DNA from: Luteolibacter sp.
Lineage (GTDB): Bacteria > Verrucomicrobiota > Verrucomicrobiia > Verrucomicrobiales > Akkermansiaceae
Direction: 5' to 3'
Length of the DNA: 64,000 bases
Assembly (NCBI GenBank): GCA_030696085.1
Contig: JAUYNL010000053.1
Span: forward strand, 62,001-126,000
Shown: piece by piece, positions 8,597-17,729 of the stretch
Layout of the letters: each line of letters opens with the position of its first letter
How positions within the stretch are numbered: position 1 is the first letter of the stretch
The notes under the pieces: model-generated
What the model saw: the letters and a program-made list of their open reading frames with translations, nothing else
Databases searched by the model: none
Told to the model about the DNA's origin: nothing
Made by a program: the position numbers and the translations under genes

Positions 8597-9571
8597 ATGA
8601 AATCACTCATCACGCTCATCCTTCTCGGCGCCGCCGTCATCGTCATCTCCAGCAGCGCCTACACCGTCAGCGAGACCGAGCAGGTCTTCATCACCGAGTT
8701 CGGAAAACCCGTGGGCGATCCGATCAATGCCTTCTCCAGGAAAAACGAGGCCGGCCTGCAATTCAAGATGCCCTTCATCCAGAAGGTCAACCGCATTGAA
8801 AAACGCATCCTCGAATGGGACGGCCCCGCCACCGACATGCCCACGCGCGACAAGCTCTACATCACCGTGGACAATTTCGCCCGCTGGCGCATCAGCGATC
8901 CCAAGACCTACTTCGAAAAACTCCGTGACGAACGCACCGCGCTCTCCCGCCTGAACAACATCATCGGCAGCGCCACCCGCGACGTCATCGCCAAACACGA
9001 TCTCATCGAAGTGATCCGCGGCGACAAGGACCGCAAACCGGAACGCGATGAGGCGCTCGTGATCGAAAACTCCAGCCTCGGACTCCTGCCCCCCATCCGC
9101 TCCGGCCGTGGCATCCTCACCAGCCAGATCCTCACGGCCGCGCGGCCCAAGGTCAAAGACCTGGGAATCGAGTTGCTCGACGTCCGCTTCAAGCGCATCA
9201 ACTACAAGGCGGGTGTCATTGAAAAAATCTACTCCCGCATGTCCTCCGAGCGCCTCCAGATCGCCGACCGCTTCCGCTCCGAAGGCGCGGGTGAGGCGGC
9301 GAAAATCATCGGCCGCAAGGAGCGCGACCTGCTATCCATCGAGTCTGGAGCCTACCGCAGGGAACAGGAAATCAAGGGCAAGGCGGATGCGGAGGCCACC
9401 GGCATCTATGCCACCGCCTACAGCTCCAGCCCCGGCGCCGCGGATTTCTATCAGTTCACCAAGACCCTGGAGACCTACCAGAAAACTCTCGGCAAGGACA
9501 CCACCGTGATCCTTACCTCGGAGAGCGATCTTTTCCGCCTGTTCAAGAGCGTGGAGCCGGGAGAAGACTAG
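8597..9571 (+). CDS. hflC: HflC, SPFH-domain membrane protease modulator
   Basis: A 324-residue partner of HflK. The N-terminal anchor (residues 4-22) leads directly into the SPFH domain with SETEQVFITEFGKPVG, as in HflC proteins, then the segment MSSERLQIADRFRSEGAGEA and a coiled-coil C-terminus that ends FRLFKSVEP. The protein is thought to face the periplasm and, with HflK, to cage and restrain FtsH. Gene order and spacing indicate cotranscription with hflK. Confidence 0.9.
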   Translation: MKSLITLILLGAAVIVISSSAYTVSETEQVFITEFGKPVGDPINAFSRKNEAGLQFKMPFIQKVNRIEKRILEWDGPATDMPTRDKLYITVDNFARWRISDPKTYFEKLRDERTALSRLNNIIGSATRDVIAKHDLIEVIRGDKDRKPERDEALVIENSSLGLLPPIRSGRGILTSQILTAARPKVKDLGIELLDVRFKRINYKAGVIEKIYSRMSSERLQIADRFRSEGAGEAAKIIGRKERDLLSIESGAYRREQEIKGKADAEATGIYATAYSSSPGAADFYQFTKTLETYQKTLGKDTTVILTSESDLFRLFKSVEPGED

Positions 9572-9674
9572 ATCTGTTGCAAGGAAAATAGCCGGATCAT
9601 CTTCAACGCGCATCACCTTGAGACGGCGATGCGTGAGCGGCAATGGGGATGGATGGCCGATGCTTGGAGCTTCG

Positions 9675-9714
9675 TTCCTTCCTTCGTCCGGTCATTCCTT
9701 CCTTCGTCCGGTCA
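9675..9714. repeat. Tandem 20-bp duplication
   Basis: A 20-bp unit, ttccttccttcgtccggtca, occurs twice back to back (9675-9694 and 9695-9714) without mismatches, in the spacer between the ends of hflC and tpiA. I see no function; it looks like replication slippage. Confidence 0.9.
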
Positions 9715-9757
9715 TCCGTGGCATGAGAGGCGAGGGAGATCCAGGCAAACCGAATGC

Positions 9758-10555
<798 letters not shown>

Positions 10556-10588
10556 GTGAGGTGATGTGGTGGGATTCGGTGGGGAGAA

Positions 10589-11833
10589 TCAGATGTCGTT
10601 GAGCGCGGCGACGCCGGGCAGGACTTTGCCTTCGAGGAATTCGAGACTGGCTCCGCCGCCGGTGGAGCAATGGGTGACCTTTTCGGCGACGCCGAATTTC
10701 TTGGCGGCGGTGGCGGTATCCCCCCCACCGACGACGGTGATGGCTCCGGCTTCGGTGGCGGCGGCGATGGCGGCGGCCATGGACTTGGTGCCTTCGGCGA
10801 AGGCGTCGAATTCAAAGACGCCCGGAGGGCCGTTCCAGATGATGGTCTTGGAGGCGGCGATGACCTTGGCGAAGAGCTCGCGGGTTTTCGGCCCGCCGTC
10901 AAGGCCCATGATGCCCGCCGGGATGCTGTCGGTGGCGGTGGAAACGGTGGCGTCCGGGGCGAACTTGTCGGCGGTGACAAAATCGACGGGAAGATGGAGG
11001 TTCACGCCCTTGGCCTTGGCCTTTGCGGCGAGTTCGGCGACGATGGTGGCGCCCTCGGCATCGAAGAGGCTGTCACCAATTTCCCAGCCATTGAGGATCT
11101 TGCGGAAGGTGAAGGCCATGCCGCCGCCGATGATGATATCGTTGGCCTTGTCGAGCAGGTTGGTGATGAGCGGGATTTTATCGGCGATCTTGGCACCGCC
11201 AAGGATGGCGAGCAGCGGGCGCTTCGGGTCGTCGAGCACGGCGGTGAAGGCGCTGATTTCCGCATCCATGAGGAAGCCGGCGGCTTTCTGCGGCAAGTCC
11301 ACGCCGACCATCGAGCTGTGCGCGCGGTGGGCGGTGCCGAAGGCGTCGTTGACGAAGACATCGCCGAGCTTGGTGAGGCTGGCACGGAAGGCGGCCACGG
11401 CGGCGGGGTCGGCTTTAAGGGATGTGCCATCCTCCTGCTTGGCCTTGCCTTCCTCTTCGATATGGAAACGGAGGTTTTCAAGCAGGACCACATGGCCGGG
11501 CCGGAGTTTACCGGGGGCGCAGGCGGCTTCTACTTCCGGGCCGACACAATCGGCGAGGAAATCGACGGGGTTTCCGAGCAGCTTCGAGAGCTCGTCGGCG
11601 ACGGGCTTGAGCGAGAATTTTCCGACCCTTTGGCCATTCGGGCGGCCCAGGTGGGACATCAGGATGACGGAAGCGCCCTTTTCCAGGGCAAACCGGATGG
11701 TCGGCAGGGCCGCGAGGATGCGCTGGTTGTTGGTGATGGCTCCGGTGGTCTTGTCCTGGGGAACATTGAAGTCAACGCGGATGAGAACACGCTTGCCGGA
11801 AAGATCGAGGTCGCGGATGGAGAGCTTGGCCAT
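10589..11833 (-). CDS. pgk: Phosphoglycerate kinase
   Basis: A 414-residue two-domain kinase moving phosphate between 1,3-bisphosphoglycerate and ADP. The substrate-binding motif RVDFNVP is near residue 20, SHLGRP follows, and the nucleotide-binding domain ends with the conserved GGGDTATA segment and the [14 protein letters not shown] signature. I use ATG 11833 (MAKLSIRDL); the frame opens 13 residues earlier but the extension is not family-like and would overlap the promoter. It is the first gene of the pgk-tpiA operon; gap is not next to it. Confidence 0.96.
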   Translation of the reverse strand: MAKLSIRDLDLSGKRVLIRVDFNVPQDKTTGAITNNQRILAALPTIRFALEKGASVILMSHLGRPNGQRVGKFSLKPVADELSKLLGNPVDFLADCVGPEVEAACAPGKLRPGHVVLLENLRFHIEEEGKAKQEDGTSLKADPAAVAAFRASLTKLGDVFVNDAFGTAHRAHSSMVGVDLPQKAAGFLMDAEISAFTAVLDDPKRPLLAILGGAKIADKIPLITNLLDKANDIIIGGGMAFTFRKILNGWEIGDSLFDAEGATIVAELAAKAKAKGVNLHLPVDFVTADKFAPDATVSTATDSIPAGIMGLDGGPKTRELFAKVIAASKTIIWNGPPGVFEFDAFAEGTKSMAAAIAAATEAGAITVVGGGDTATAAKKFGVAEKVTHCSTGGGASLEFLEGKVLPGVAALNDI

Positions 11834-11842
11834 GGGGGCGGA

Positions 11843-11872
11843 AATACCGCCTCGCCGACACTCTGCTGTCAA
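11843..11872 (-). promoter_or_regulatory. Promoter candidate for pgk-tpiA
   Basis: On the minus strand a perfect TTGACA (11867-11872), an 18-nt spacer and GGTATT (11843-11848) end 9 nt before the pgk ATG. A one-base shift gives GTATTT with a 19-nt spacer. It supports a very short or absent leader. Confidence 0.45.
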
Positions 11873-11974
11873 GCATGCGTGGTCAAAATCAGGACTCCCG
11901 AGAAATATCGCGCAGACTTTGCTGGATTTCGCGGATTGAATCTGCTACGTCCGAAGCCGCACCCTGAAATACCT

Positions 11975-12133
11975 ATGAAAAAACTGCTGCTGCTGCTTCC
12001 GCTCGTCGCGCTCGCCTTTCTGGCCGGTTCCTGCCGCACGATGAGACCGCTCGATCCGATGACGATGAAACCCTCAGACCGCTGCCTGCCTGGAAACACC
12101 TCACCCCAGGAAGAAGGCTATTCCGGCAAATAA
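11975..12133 (+). CDS. Small lipoprotein
   Basis: A 52-residue ORF beginning MKKLLLLLP, with a hydrophobic core and a lipobox-like LAGSC that places the lipidated Cys at about residue 20. The mature peptide is only about 33 residues (TMRPLDPMTMKPSDR region) and has no recognised domain. The signal sequence makes it credible despite its size. It lies between the divergent pgk start and the end of the ygfZ operon. Function unknown. Confidence 0.6.
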   Translation: MKKLLLLLPLVALAFLAGSCRTMRPLDPMTMKPSDRCLPGNTSPQEEGYSGK

Positions 12134-12146
12134 GCGGGCGTTCTTT

Positions 12147-12992
12147 TCAGAGCACCCTTGCGGGATGACGGATTCCATCCGGGCCGGTGACGAATACGGG
12201 ACCGGCTCCGCGTTTCACGTAGGCCAGCGCCATGCGGACCATTCCGTCCGCCAGGGGCGAAATGCTGGTCAAGCTGCCGGCATCATGGCCGTTCGCATCC
12301 ACCAGAAGCAGATCCGTGACGGGCAGGGCGGCGGCGAATTCCAGGCGGGCGAGGCGTTTGTTCAGCTTGCCGGCGAATTTGATGCGGGAAATCACTTCCT
12401 GGCCGATGTAGCAGCCCTTTTGATAGGAAATATCGCTCGCTTCTAGCGCGGCCTCGGGCGGCAGCAGCCCATCGCCCAGCTCGCTGCCCCACAGCGGCAC
12501 GCCGTTGGCGATGCGGAAAGCCTCCAGTTCGTCGCCATGCAAGGACGTGATTCCCACTGGAAGTTCAAATTCGGATCCCGTGGAACACCACCAGTCGCTG
12601 CCGTCCACGCCAAATCGGTTCGATCCGCGCGCGAACACGCCCTCAGGCATCGCGGGAATCGATCCGATCAGATGCATCAGGCGATACCTCCCGGCGAGAT
12701 TCTCCACCTCGACATCATCCGCGATCAAATAGCGGGTTAGCCGCGCCTCTAGCGGCTCCGCGGAACCGGCAGGCCCTTCGATCCACAAGGCTCCATCCGC
12801 TGCCTCGGTGATTCTCACGCGAAACTGCAATTTCCCCTTCGCATCCGTCACGCAGGAGGGCAGCGAAATGTTTCCACCGGCCACCCGCCTCACGTCCTGC
12901 GTGAGCTGGCCATTGAGGAAACGCACGGCATCCGGGCCGCGAAACTCCAGCAGGTCCGGAGTCCCCATCATGACCATGCGGCACCCGCTCAT
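12147..12992 (-). CDS. ygfZ: YgfZ/GcvT-like folate-binding protein
   Basis: A 281-residue GcvT-fold protein related to YgfZ, a tetrahydrofolate-dependent factor for iron-sulfur enzyme maintenance (IBA57 in eukaryotes). The diagnostic K-G-C-Y-x-G-Q-E motif is present as YQKGCYIGQEV, followed by KLNKRLARL. The N-terminal RFLNGQLTQDV is also typical. The start at 12992 overlaps the upstream stop as ATGA, so translation is probably coupled; ATG codons at 12977, 12971 and 12968 are alternatives. Confidence 0.88.
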   Translation of the reverse strand: MSGCRMVMMGTPDLLEFRGPDAVRFLNGQLTQDVRRVAGGNISLPSCVTDAKGKLQFRVRITEAADGALWIEGPAGSAEPLEARLTRYLIADDVEVENLAGRYRLMHLIGSIPAMPEGVFARGSNRFGVDGSDWWCSTGSEFELPVGITSLHGDELEAFRIANGVPLWGSELGDGLLPPEAALEASDISYQKGCYIGQEVISRIKFAGKLNKRLARLEFAAALPVTDLLLVDANGHDAGSLTSISPLADGMVRMALAYVKRGAGPVFVTGPDGIRHPARVL

Positions 12993-13843
12993 GATTTCCG
13001 CAGATAGGGTTTCGCGAGCGCGGAATAATCCAATTCGCCGAGGCCAGCATCGCACAAGTCTGTCAAGCGGCGGGAAACGGCGGTGATCGCCGGGGTTTCC
13101 AGGCCTGCGGAATCGGCCAGGGCAAGCATGTAGCGGCTGTCCTTGCCCATGTTGGAGAGCGAGAAATGAGTCTCGTAGTTTCCAGCAAGCATCGCCGGGA
13201 ACTTCATCGCGCTGAGCGCCGAGGCACTCACGTTTTGCGACACCGCATCCACCAGGCATTGCGCGGGCACGCCGTGATGTGTGGCGATGGCCAGCGCCTC
13301 CGCCAGCGCCTGCACGGTGCAGGCGGATATCAGGTTGGTGGCCAGTTTCACCACCGTGGCAGCTCCCACCGGGCCGCACGGCAGACGGGCCTTGCTGGTG
13401 ACAGATAGATAAGCATCCAACTCGGCCGCCAGCGCGGGTTCCCCGCCGATGTAATAGACCAGCTGTCCGTCTCCAGCCGCCAGTCTGCTGCCGGTGAAGG
13501 GGGCGTCAAGAAAACGACAGCCTCGGGCGAGGCAGCGTTTCTCCAGCCAGCGCGTGGTTTCCAGATCCACCGTCGAGTGGTTCATTACGATCCGGCCCGG
13601 CTTCAGGAAGGCCTCGATGCGCCCGATCACTTCGCGCACGGCGGGCGCGTCCTTCAGATAGAAAGAAATGACCGCAGCGCCATGGATCGCCTGTTCCGGG
13701 GTATCGGTCTCGCCGGGCATTCCCCTGGGAGTGCGGTTCCAGCAAGCCACGCTCCAGCCGGCTGCGGCGAGTCGCGAGCGCGCGCGGGAGCCGATGATGC
13801 CGAGCCCGAGCACGGCGGCCCTGTCAGATGGTTCGGGGCTCAT
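12989..13843 (-). CDS. HIBADH-family NAD(P)-dependent oxidoreductase
   Basis: A 284-residue beta-hydroxyacid dehydrogenase-type protein: Rossmann motif VLGLGIIGSRA at residues 11-21, substrate-binding segment DAPFTGSRLAAGDGQL and catalytic-Lys region GAATVVKLATNL. The canonical G-G in the substrate motif is changed (S-R-L), so the substrate probably differs from 3-hydroxyisobutyrate; glyoxylate or succinic semialdehyde reductases are alternatives. Both of its ends overlap neighbours by the 4-nt ATGA arrangement, which ties it to the gene before it and to ygfZ. Confidence 0.82.
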   Translation of the reverse strand: MSPEPSDRAAVLGLGIIGSRARSRLAAAGWSVACWNRTPRGMPGETDTPEQAIHGAAVISFYLKDAPAVREVIGRIEAFLKPGRIVMNHSTVDLETTRWLEKRCLARGCRFLDAPFTGSRLAAGDGQLVYYIGGEPALAAELDAYLSVTSKARLPCGPVGAATVVKLATNLISACTVQALAEALAIATHHGVPAQCLVDAVSQNVSASALSAMKFPAMLAGNYETHFSLSNMGKDSRYMLALADSAGLETPAITAVSRRLTDLCDAGLGELDYSALAKPYLRKS

Positions 13844-14730
13844 TGTTTGCGCTCCAATGCGAGCCCCACCAGATTTGCGGACTGCTCGCGGATTTCCCTC
13901 ATGATTGCCGGTGTCGGCTCCTCGCCATCCTTGAGCACCATCTCGGCACGCAGGCCGGCCAGCAGGTTGCGCATCGCCAGATAATTCGGCCGCTCGGATA
14001 TCCGCGGCTCCAGGCCGGCCACCGACTCGGTGTAATAATCCGCGATATCCTCGCGCATCACCTTGCGAGCGCGCTCCGGCGAGAACTGCTTGTCCACCGC
14101 GACTGCCGAGACGTGCAGTGCGCGGATCCAGCCGCCGAGGGAAATCAAGTGCGCGAGATCCGCGTCCTTGAGGATGACCAACTCGGTTTCCACATCGCGC
14201 TGGGTGGATGAGAGTTCCTTTTTCAACTGTGCCACATCCTTGCGTTTCGCGCTGTCCAGCAGGCTCGCCGCGTGGCGGTTCACACGGTCTCCGGCACCGA
14301 GCGCCTTGCCGTATTTCGTGAGTTTGGTGGCCAGATCCTCCACCTTTTCCAACTGCTCCGCCTGCACCACGAGGAATCCATCGGCGATCAGGAATCCCAA
14401 CTCGATGGCCAGATCCGCGCGGTCCAGTGGCATCCGCTCGGAAAGCTTCAGCTCGGTCTCCAACAAGGGCAGCGGCATCAGAAATTGCAGGGTATCGAAC
14501 AATTTTGAAATCGACGGCGCGGTGAACTCATTGACCGCCAACTCCTCCCGCACATGCGGATCGTCCAGCAGGTCCGCAGGAATGCCGGTCATCTCAGCGG
14601 CCTGCTCTTGCGCCTTGTCCGCCGCACTCACCTCCACGGCCTCTTTCACAGCGGGTGTTTCCTCAGCAGAGGCCGCCGGAATCACCAGCATGGCCAGCAA
14701 ACCAGACAGGCATGTCTCACGAATCTTCAT
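13840..14730 (-). CDS. Secreted helical protein of unknown function
   Basis: A 296-residue protein with an N-terminal signal peptide (to about residue 22, cleavage near PAASA). The mature part is rich in Ala, Glu and Leu and predicted mostly helical, with charged segments such as [18 protein letters not shown] recognise no domain. It is first in a three-gene unit with an oxidoreductase and ygfZ, joined by ATGA overlaps. The frame is open to 14949, but ATG 14730 supplies the signal peptide and sits 6 nt after a promoter-like -10 box. Confidence 0.7.
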   Translation of the reverse strand: MKIRETCLSGLLAMLVIPAASAEETPAVKEAVEVSAADKAQEQAAEMTGIPADLLDDPHVREELAVNEFTAPSISKLFDTLQFLMPLPLLETELKLSERMPLDRADLAIELGFLIADGFLVVQAEQLEKVEDLATKLTKYGKALGAGDRVNRHAASLLDSAKRKDVAQLKKELSSTQRDVETELVILKDADLAHLISLGGWIRALHVSAVAVDKQFSPERARKVMREDIADYYTESVAGLEPRISERPNYLAMRNLLAGLRAEMVLKDGEEPTPAIMREIREQSANLVGLALERKQ

Positions 14731-14736
14731 GCGCGG

Positions 14737-14765
14737 AGATTGGCACCGACCCGCCGATTCGGCAA
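14737..14765 (-). promoter_or_regulatory. Promoter candidate for the ygfZ operon
   Basis: On the minus strand TTGCCG (14760-14765), a 17-nt spacer and CAATCT (14737-14742) end 6 nt before the ATG at 14730, which supports that start and a leaderless mRNA. Confidence 0.45.
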
Positions 14766-14893
14766 CCGGCAAAACGGCACGCTTTGGCCGCCGATTCACA
14801 TCCGTGCTTGTTTTCCGCCGAAAAACAGCGATTGCCTTGCCTCCCGGGACGATTGAAAGCGTGTCGCCGCCGGAATTCCGCTTTTTTTTGCCC

Positions 14894-16570
14894 ATGGAAA
14901 CACCTCCTTTCTCCGAACTCGGCCTGTCCGCACCACTGCTCGCCGCCATTGAAACCCTTGGCTACGAACGCCCCTCGCCGATCCAGGCGCTGAGCATCCC
15001 GCCCGCGCTGGAGGGCAAGGATCTCGTCGGCCTCTCCGCCACCGGTTCTGGAAAAACCGCGGCCTTCGCCCTGCCCGCGCTGACCCTGCTCGATCTGAAA
15101 GCCCTCCACCCGCAGGTGCTCATCCTCTGCCCCACTCGCGAACTCGCAGTGCAGGTCTGCGAGGAAGTCCACCGTCTCGGCGCGAAGATGCGCGGCCTGC
15201 ACGCCACCCCGGTTTATGGCGGCGCGCCGATGGACCGCCAGCTCCGCGCCCTGCGTGACGGCGTGCATTTGATCGTCGGCACCCCCGGTCGTCTGCTCGA
15301 CCACCTGCGGCGCGGCAGTTTCGATCCCTCGCACGTCAAGATGGCCATCCTCGATGAGGCGGACCGCATGCTCGACATGGGTTTCAAGGATGAAATGGAC
15401 GAGTTGTTAGGCTCGCTGCCTTCGGATCGCCAAACGCTGTTTTTCTCCGCCACCATGAGCCCGGGCGTCTCGCGGCTCATCAAGAGCTTCGGCAAAAACC
15501 CGCAAATCGTCGAGATCCAGCAGAAGGCGCGCACCGTCTCCACCGTCGAGCAATCATATTTCGAAGTCCGCCAACGCTCGAAGGTCGAGGTGCTTTCCCG
15601 CATCCTGGACATGAACCCGCCGCGTCTCGGCATCATCTTCTGCAACACCAAGCGCTCGGTGGATGAATGCACCGAGGACCTGGTGAACCGCGGATACGCC
15701 GCAGACCGCCTCCACGGCGACATGACCCAGATGATGCGCGAACGCGTGCTGAAACGTTTCCGCGAAGGTTCGGTCGAGTTGTTAGTGGCCACCGACGTAG
15801 CCGCCCGCGGGCTGGACATCGATGAAATCGACATCGTTTTCAATTACGACCTGCCGACCGACCCCGAAGACTACGTACACCGCATCGGCCGCACCGGCCG
15901 CGCCGGCCGCTCGGGCCGCGCCGTGAGTTTCTGTTACGGCCGTGATATCTATCGGATGCAGACCATCGAGCGCTTCACCCGCTCCGTCGTGCGCCGCGAG
16001 CGCATCCCGTCGGTCGAAGCCGTCGAAGGCCGCCGCGCCGATCTCATTTTCGACCAGCTCAAGGAACGCCTCGAAACCGGCAAGTTCGACGCCTATCAGG
16101 ACAACATCGACCGCTTGCTCGAACAAGGTCACACGCCCACCGACATCGCCGGAGCGCTGGCCACCATGCTGCGGGAAGCCAGCGGCCGCGAGGGCTCGCT
16201 CATCGAGGAGGACCGCGAACCGGAACGCCGCGAGCGCCCTCAGCGAAACGAGCGCCCTCAGCGCGAGGAGCGCGGCCCGCGCCCGTCCGACAACCGTTTC
16301 GAGCGCGGCCCGATCCCGCAGGAGCAGGGCATGACGCGCATGTTCCTCTCGCTCGGCAAAACCCACGGCGTGATGGCCAAGGAAATCGTCGGCATGCTCT
16401 ACCGCGAAGCAGGCCTGCCTGACGGCTGCCTCGGGCGCATCACCCTGTTTCCAAAACACTCCCTCGTCGATGTGCCGGAAAGTCTCGTCCCGCAGGTGAT
16501 GGAACGCACCCGCAACGCCCGCCTCCGCGGCCGCCCATTCCGCATCGATGTGGACCGCGGTCCGGCGTGA
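14894..16570 (+). CDS. DEAD-box RNA helicase with DbpA-type C-terminal domain
   Basis: A 558-residue ATP-dependent RNA helicase. Motifs in order: Q-motif with [10 protein letters not shown], Walker [49 protein letters not shown] and [13 protein letters not shown]. After the core comes a charged linker of RERPQ-type repeats (about residues 435-475) and a roughly 75-residue C-terminal domain ([15 protein letters not shown] to the end) that fits the DbpA/DeaD RNA-binding domain. A role in ribosome assembly or cold adaptation is likely. ATG 14894 was chosen; the longer open frame overlaps the divergent gene. Confidence 0.92.
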   Translation: METPPFSELGLSAPLLAAIETLGYERPSPIQALSIPPALEGKDLVGLSATGSGKTAAFALPALTLLDLKALHPQVLILCPTRELAVQVCEEVHRLGAKMRGLHATPVYGGAPMDRQLRALRDGVHLIVGTPGRLLDHLRRGSFDPSHVKMAILDEADRMLDMGFKDEMDELLGSLPSDRQTLFFSATMSPGVSRLIKSFGKNPQIVEIQQKARTVSTVEQSYFEVRQRSKVEVLSRILDMNPPRLGIIFCNTKRSVDECTEDLVNRGYAADRLHGDMTQMMRERVLKRFREGSVELLVATDVAARGLDIDEIDIVFNYDLPTDPEDYVHRIGRTGRAGRSGRAVSFCYGRDIYRMQTIERFTRSVVRRERIPSVEAVEGRRADLIFDQLKERLETGKFDAYQDNIDRLLEQGHTPTDIAGALATMLREASGREGSLIEEDREPERRERPQRNERPQREERGPRPSDNRFERGPIPQEQGMTRMFLSLGKTHGVMAKEIVGMLYREAGLPDGCLGRITLFPKHSLVDVPESLVPQVMERTRNARLRGRPFRIDVDRGPA

Positions 16571-16572
16571 GC

Positions 16573-16592
16573 GTGGCGGCGATCACCGCCAC
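16573..16592. terminator. Hairpin between convergent helicase and purC
   Basis: GTGGCGG (16573-16579) pairs perfectly with CCGCCAC (16586-16592) around a 6-nt loop in the 29-bp gap between two convergent stops. There is no T-run on either side, so it may be a weak bidirectional terminator or an mRNA end stabiliser. Confidence 0.4.
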
Positions 16593-16599
16593 ATAGGAT

Positions 16600-17313
16600 T
16601 CACGCCAGGTTCTGCTTCACGCGGCCGAGAACTTCCTCATAGGCTTCCATGACGTTGCCGAGATCGCGGCGGAAGCGGTCCTTATCCATTTTCTCACCGG
16701 TCTTGAGGTCCCATAGGCGGCAGCCATCGGGGCTGATTTCATCGGCGAGCACGATCACGGAGGGATCGGAAACGAGGCGGCCGTATTCGAGTTTGAAGTC
16801 CACGAGCTGGAGGCCGCACTTGATGAAGAATTCGCAGAGCAGTTCATTCACCTTGAGGGCGGACTTGCGCAGGAAGGCGAGATCCTCGGGCGTGGCGAGC
16901 TTCATTTCACGGATGTAGTCGTCGTTGATGAGAGGATCGCCGAGGGCGTCGTCCTTGTAGGAGAATTCGACGATGGGCTGGGAAAACACATGCCCCTCAG
17001 GCATGCCGGTGCGCTTGCAGAAACTCCCTGCGGCGATGTTGCGGACGATCACCTCGACCATGAGGATGCCTACTTTTTTGACCTCGACGTTGGTTTCATC
17101 GATTTCGCGGACGAAGTGGGTGGGGACGCCTTGTTTTTCGAGCATGCCGTAGATCAGCGTGCTGATGGCGTTGTTGAAGCGGCCCTTGTTCTCGAAACTG
17201 ACCTTTTTCTCACCGTTGAATGCTGTGGCGTCGTTCTTGAACTCCATGCGGAGAGTCTCCGGATTGTCGGTGGCCCAGAGTCGCTTGGATTTGCCTTCGT
17301 AAAGTGGAGTCAT
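16600..17313 (-). CDS. purC: SAICAR synthase (phosphoribosylaminoimidazole-succinocarboxamide synthase)
   Basis: A 237-residue enzyme of de novo purine synthesis that joins CAIR and aspartate with ATP. The N-terminal LYEGKSKRLW is the ATP-binding loop of PurC, and conserved segments EVIVRNIAAGSF, LVDFKLEYG and LADEISPDGCRLWD are all present. Length matches bacterial PurC. I take ATG 17313, since the alternative at 17319 is a GTG inside the predicted transcription start region. Single gene, apparently with its own promoter. Confidence 0.96.
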   Translation of the reverse strand: MTPLYEGKSKRLWATDNPETLRMEFKNDATAFNGEKKVSFENKGRFNNAISTLIYGMLEKQGVPTHFVREIDETNVEVKKVGILMVEVIVRNIAAGSFCKRTGMPEGHVFSQPIVEFSYKDDALGDPLINDDYIREMKLATPEDLAFLRKSALKVNELLCEFFIKCGLQLVDFKLEYGRLVSDPSVIVLADEISPDGCRLWDLKTGEKMDKDRFRRDLGNVMEAYEEVLGRVKQNLA

Positions 17314-17319
17314 GGCCAC

Positions 17320-17348
17320 TATCTAGGAGCAGCCCCCGCCGTGGTCAA
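17320..17348 (-). promoter_or_regulatory. Promoter candidate for purC (leaderless)
   Basis: On the minus strand TTGACC (17343-17348), exactly 17 nt, then TAGATA (17320-17325), ending 6 nt before the ATG at 17313. Transcription would begin at or beside the A of the start codon. It argues against the upstream structured RNA being a purC riboswitch. Confidence 0.55.
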
Positions 17349-17467
17349 GAGCACGTCGCAACGAATTCCAAAACAATTTCACCCGTCCTGCGGGATGCCA
17401 GCTCACCAGCCGGTCCAACGCGGTTCGCCCGGATGATCCGCGCCTGGCGTGGCGGAGGCCCGGACAC

Positions 17468-17511
17468 AAAAAAACGCGCGTTGGAATTCCCCCCGGATTT
17501 CTCAACGCGCG
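17468..17511 (-). terminator. Intrinsic terminator of the candidate small RNA
   Basis: Read on the minus strand, CGCGCGTTG (17503-17511) pairs with CAACGCGCG (17475-17483), 9 bp with a 19-nt loop, followed directly by seven T (17468-17474). Confidence 0.75.
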
Positions 17512-17661
17512 CCTTATTTTCCGAGCTGCCCGGCTTTGGCCTTGTTCGGTTGATTTCCCCCCGGAGATCAATTCGAAACTGTAAGGCTAAACTCGGATGA
17601 GCCTGGTGCCCGGCTGGGTCGAAACCGTCGCCGAACAAGGCGAGAATGCATGAAAATCAGG
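17468..17661 (-). ncRNA. Candidate structured small RNA between recN and purC
   Basis: No protein gene fits 17314-17729. On the minus strand this stretch holds an 11-bp perfect closing helix (GCCTTGTTCGG at 17539-17549 with CCGAACAAGGC at 17631-17641). It encloses two smaller hairpins (an AGGCT/AGCCT stem and a TTGAT/ATCAA stem) and is followed by a strong intrinsic terminator at 17468-17511. A weak promoter (TTGGCC, 16 nt, TACTTT at 17668-17673) would give an RNA of about 190 nt. I do not recognise the family: 4.5S, RNase P and tmRNA signatures are absent, and it does not form the long rod of 6S RNA. A regulatory leader is less likely because purC has its own promoter downstream. Confidence 0.45.
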
Positions 17662-17680
17662 AATGCGAAAGTATTTTTTC

Positions 17681-17712
17681 AAAAAAACCGGCCAAGTGCC
17701 CCCAAACCCGGT
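17681..17712 (-). terminator. Probable recN terminator
   Basis: On the minus strand ACCGG (17708-17712) and CCGGT (17687-17691) form a short stem followed by a run of T (17681-17687), starting 18 nt after the recN stop. The stem is only 5 bp, so efficiency is uncertain. Confidence 0.45.
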
Positions 17713-17729
17713 CATACGGGCGCAAAAAC

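Noticed and set aside
10670-12133. A 487-codon open frame on the plus strand
   Set aside because: It is a shadow of pgk; only its last 52 codons, from ATG 11975, look like a real lipoprotein gene.
17345-17638. A 97-residue minus-strand frame in the recN-purC gap
   Set aside because: It starts at TTG, has no family features and runs through the terminator hairpin; a structured RNA explains the region better.
17468-17661. A purine riboswitch controlling purC
   Set aside because: The element ends in a terminator about 155 nt before purC, and purC has its own promoter whose -10 box ends 6 nt before the ATG. No purine-riboswitch core was recognised.
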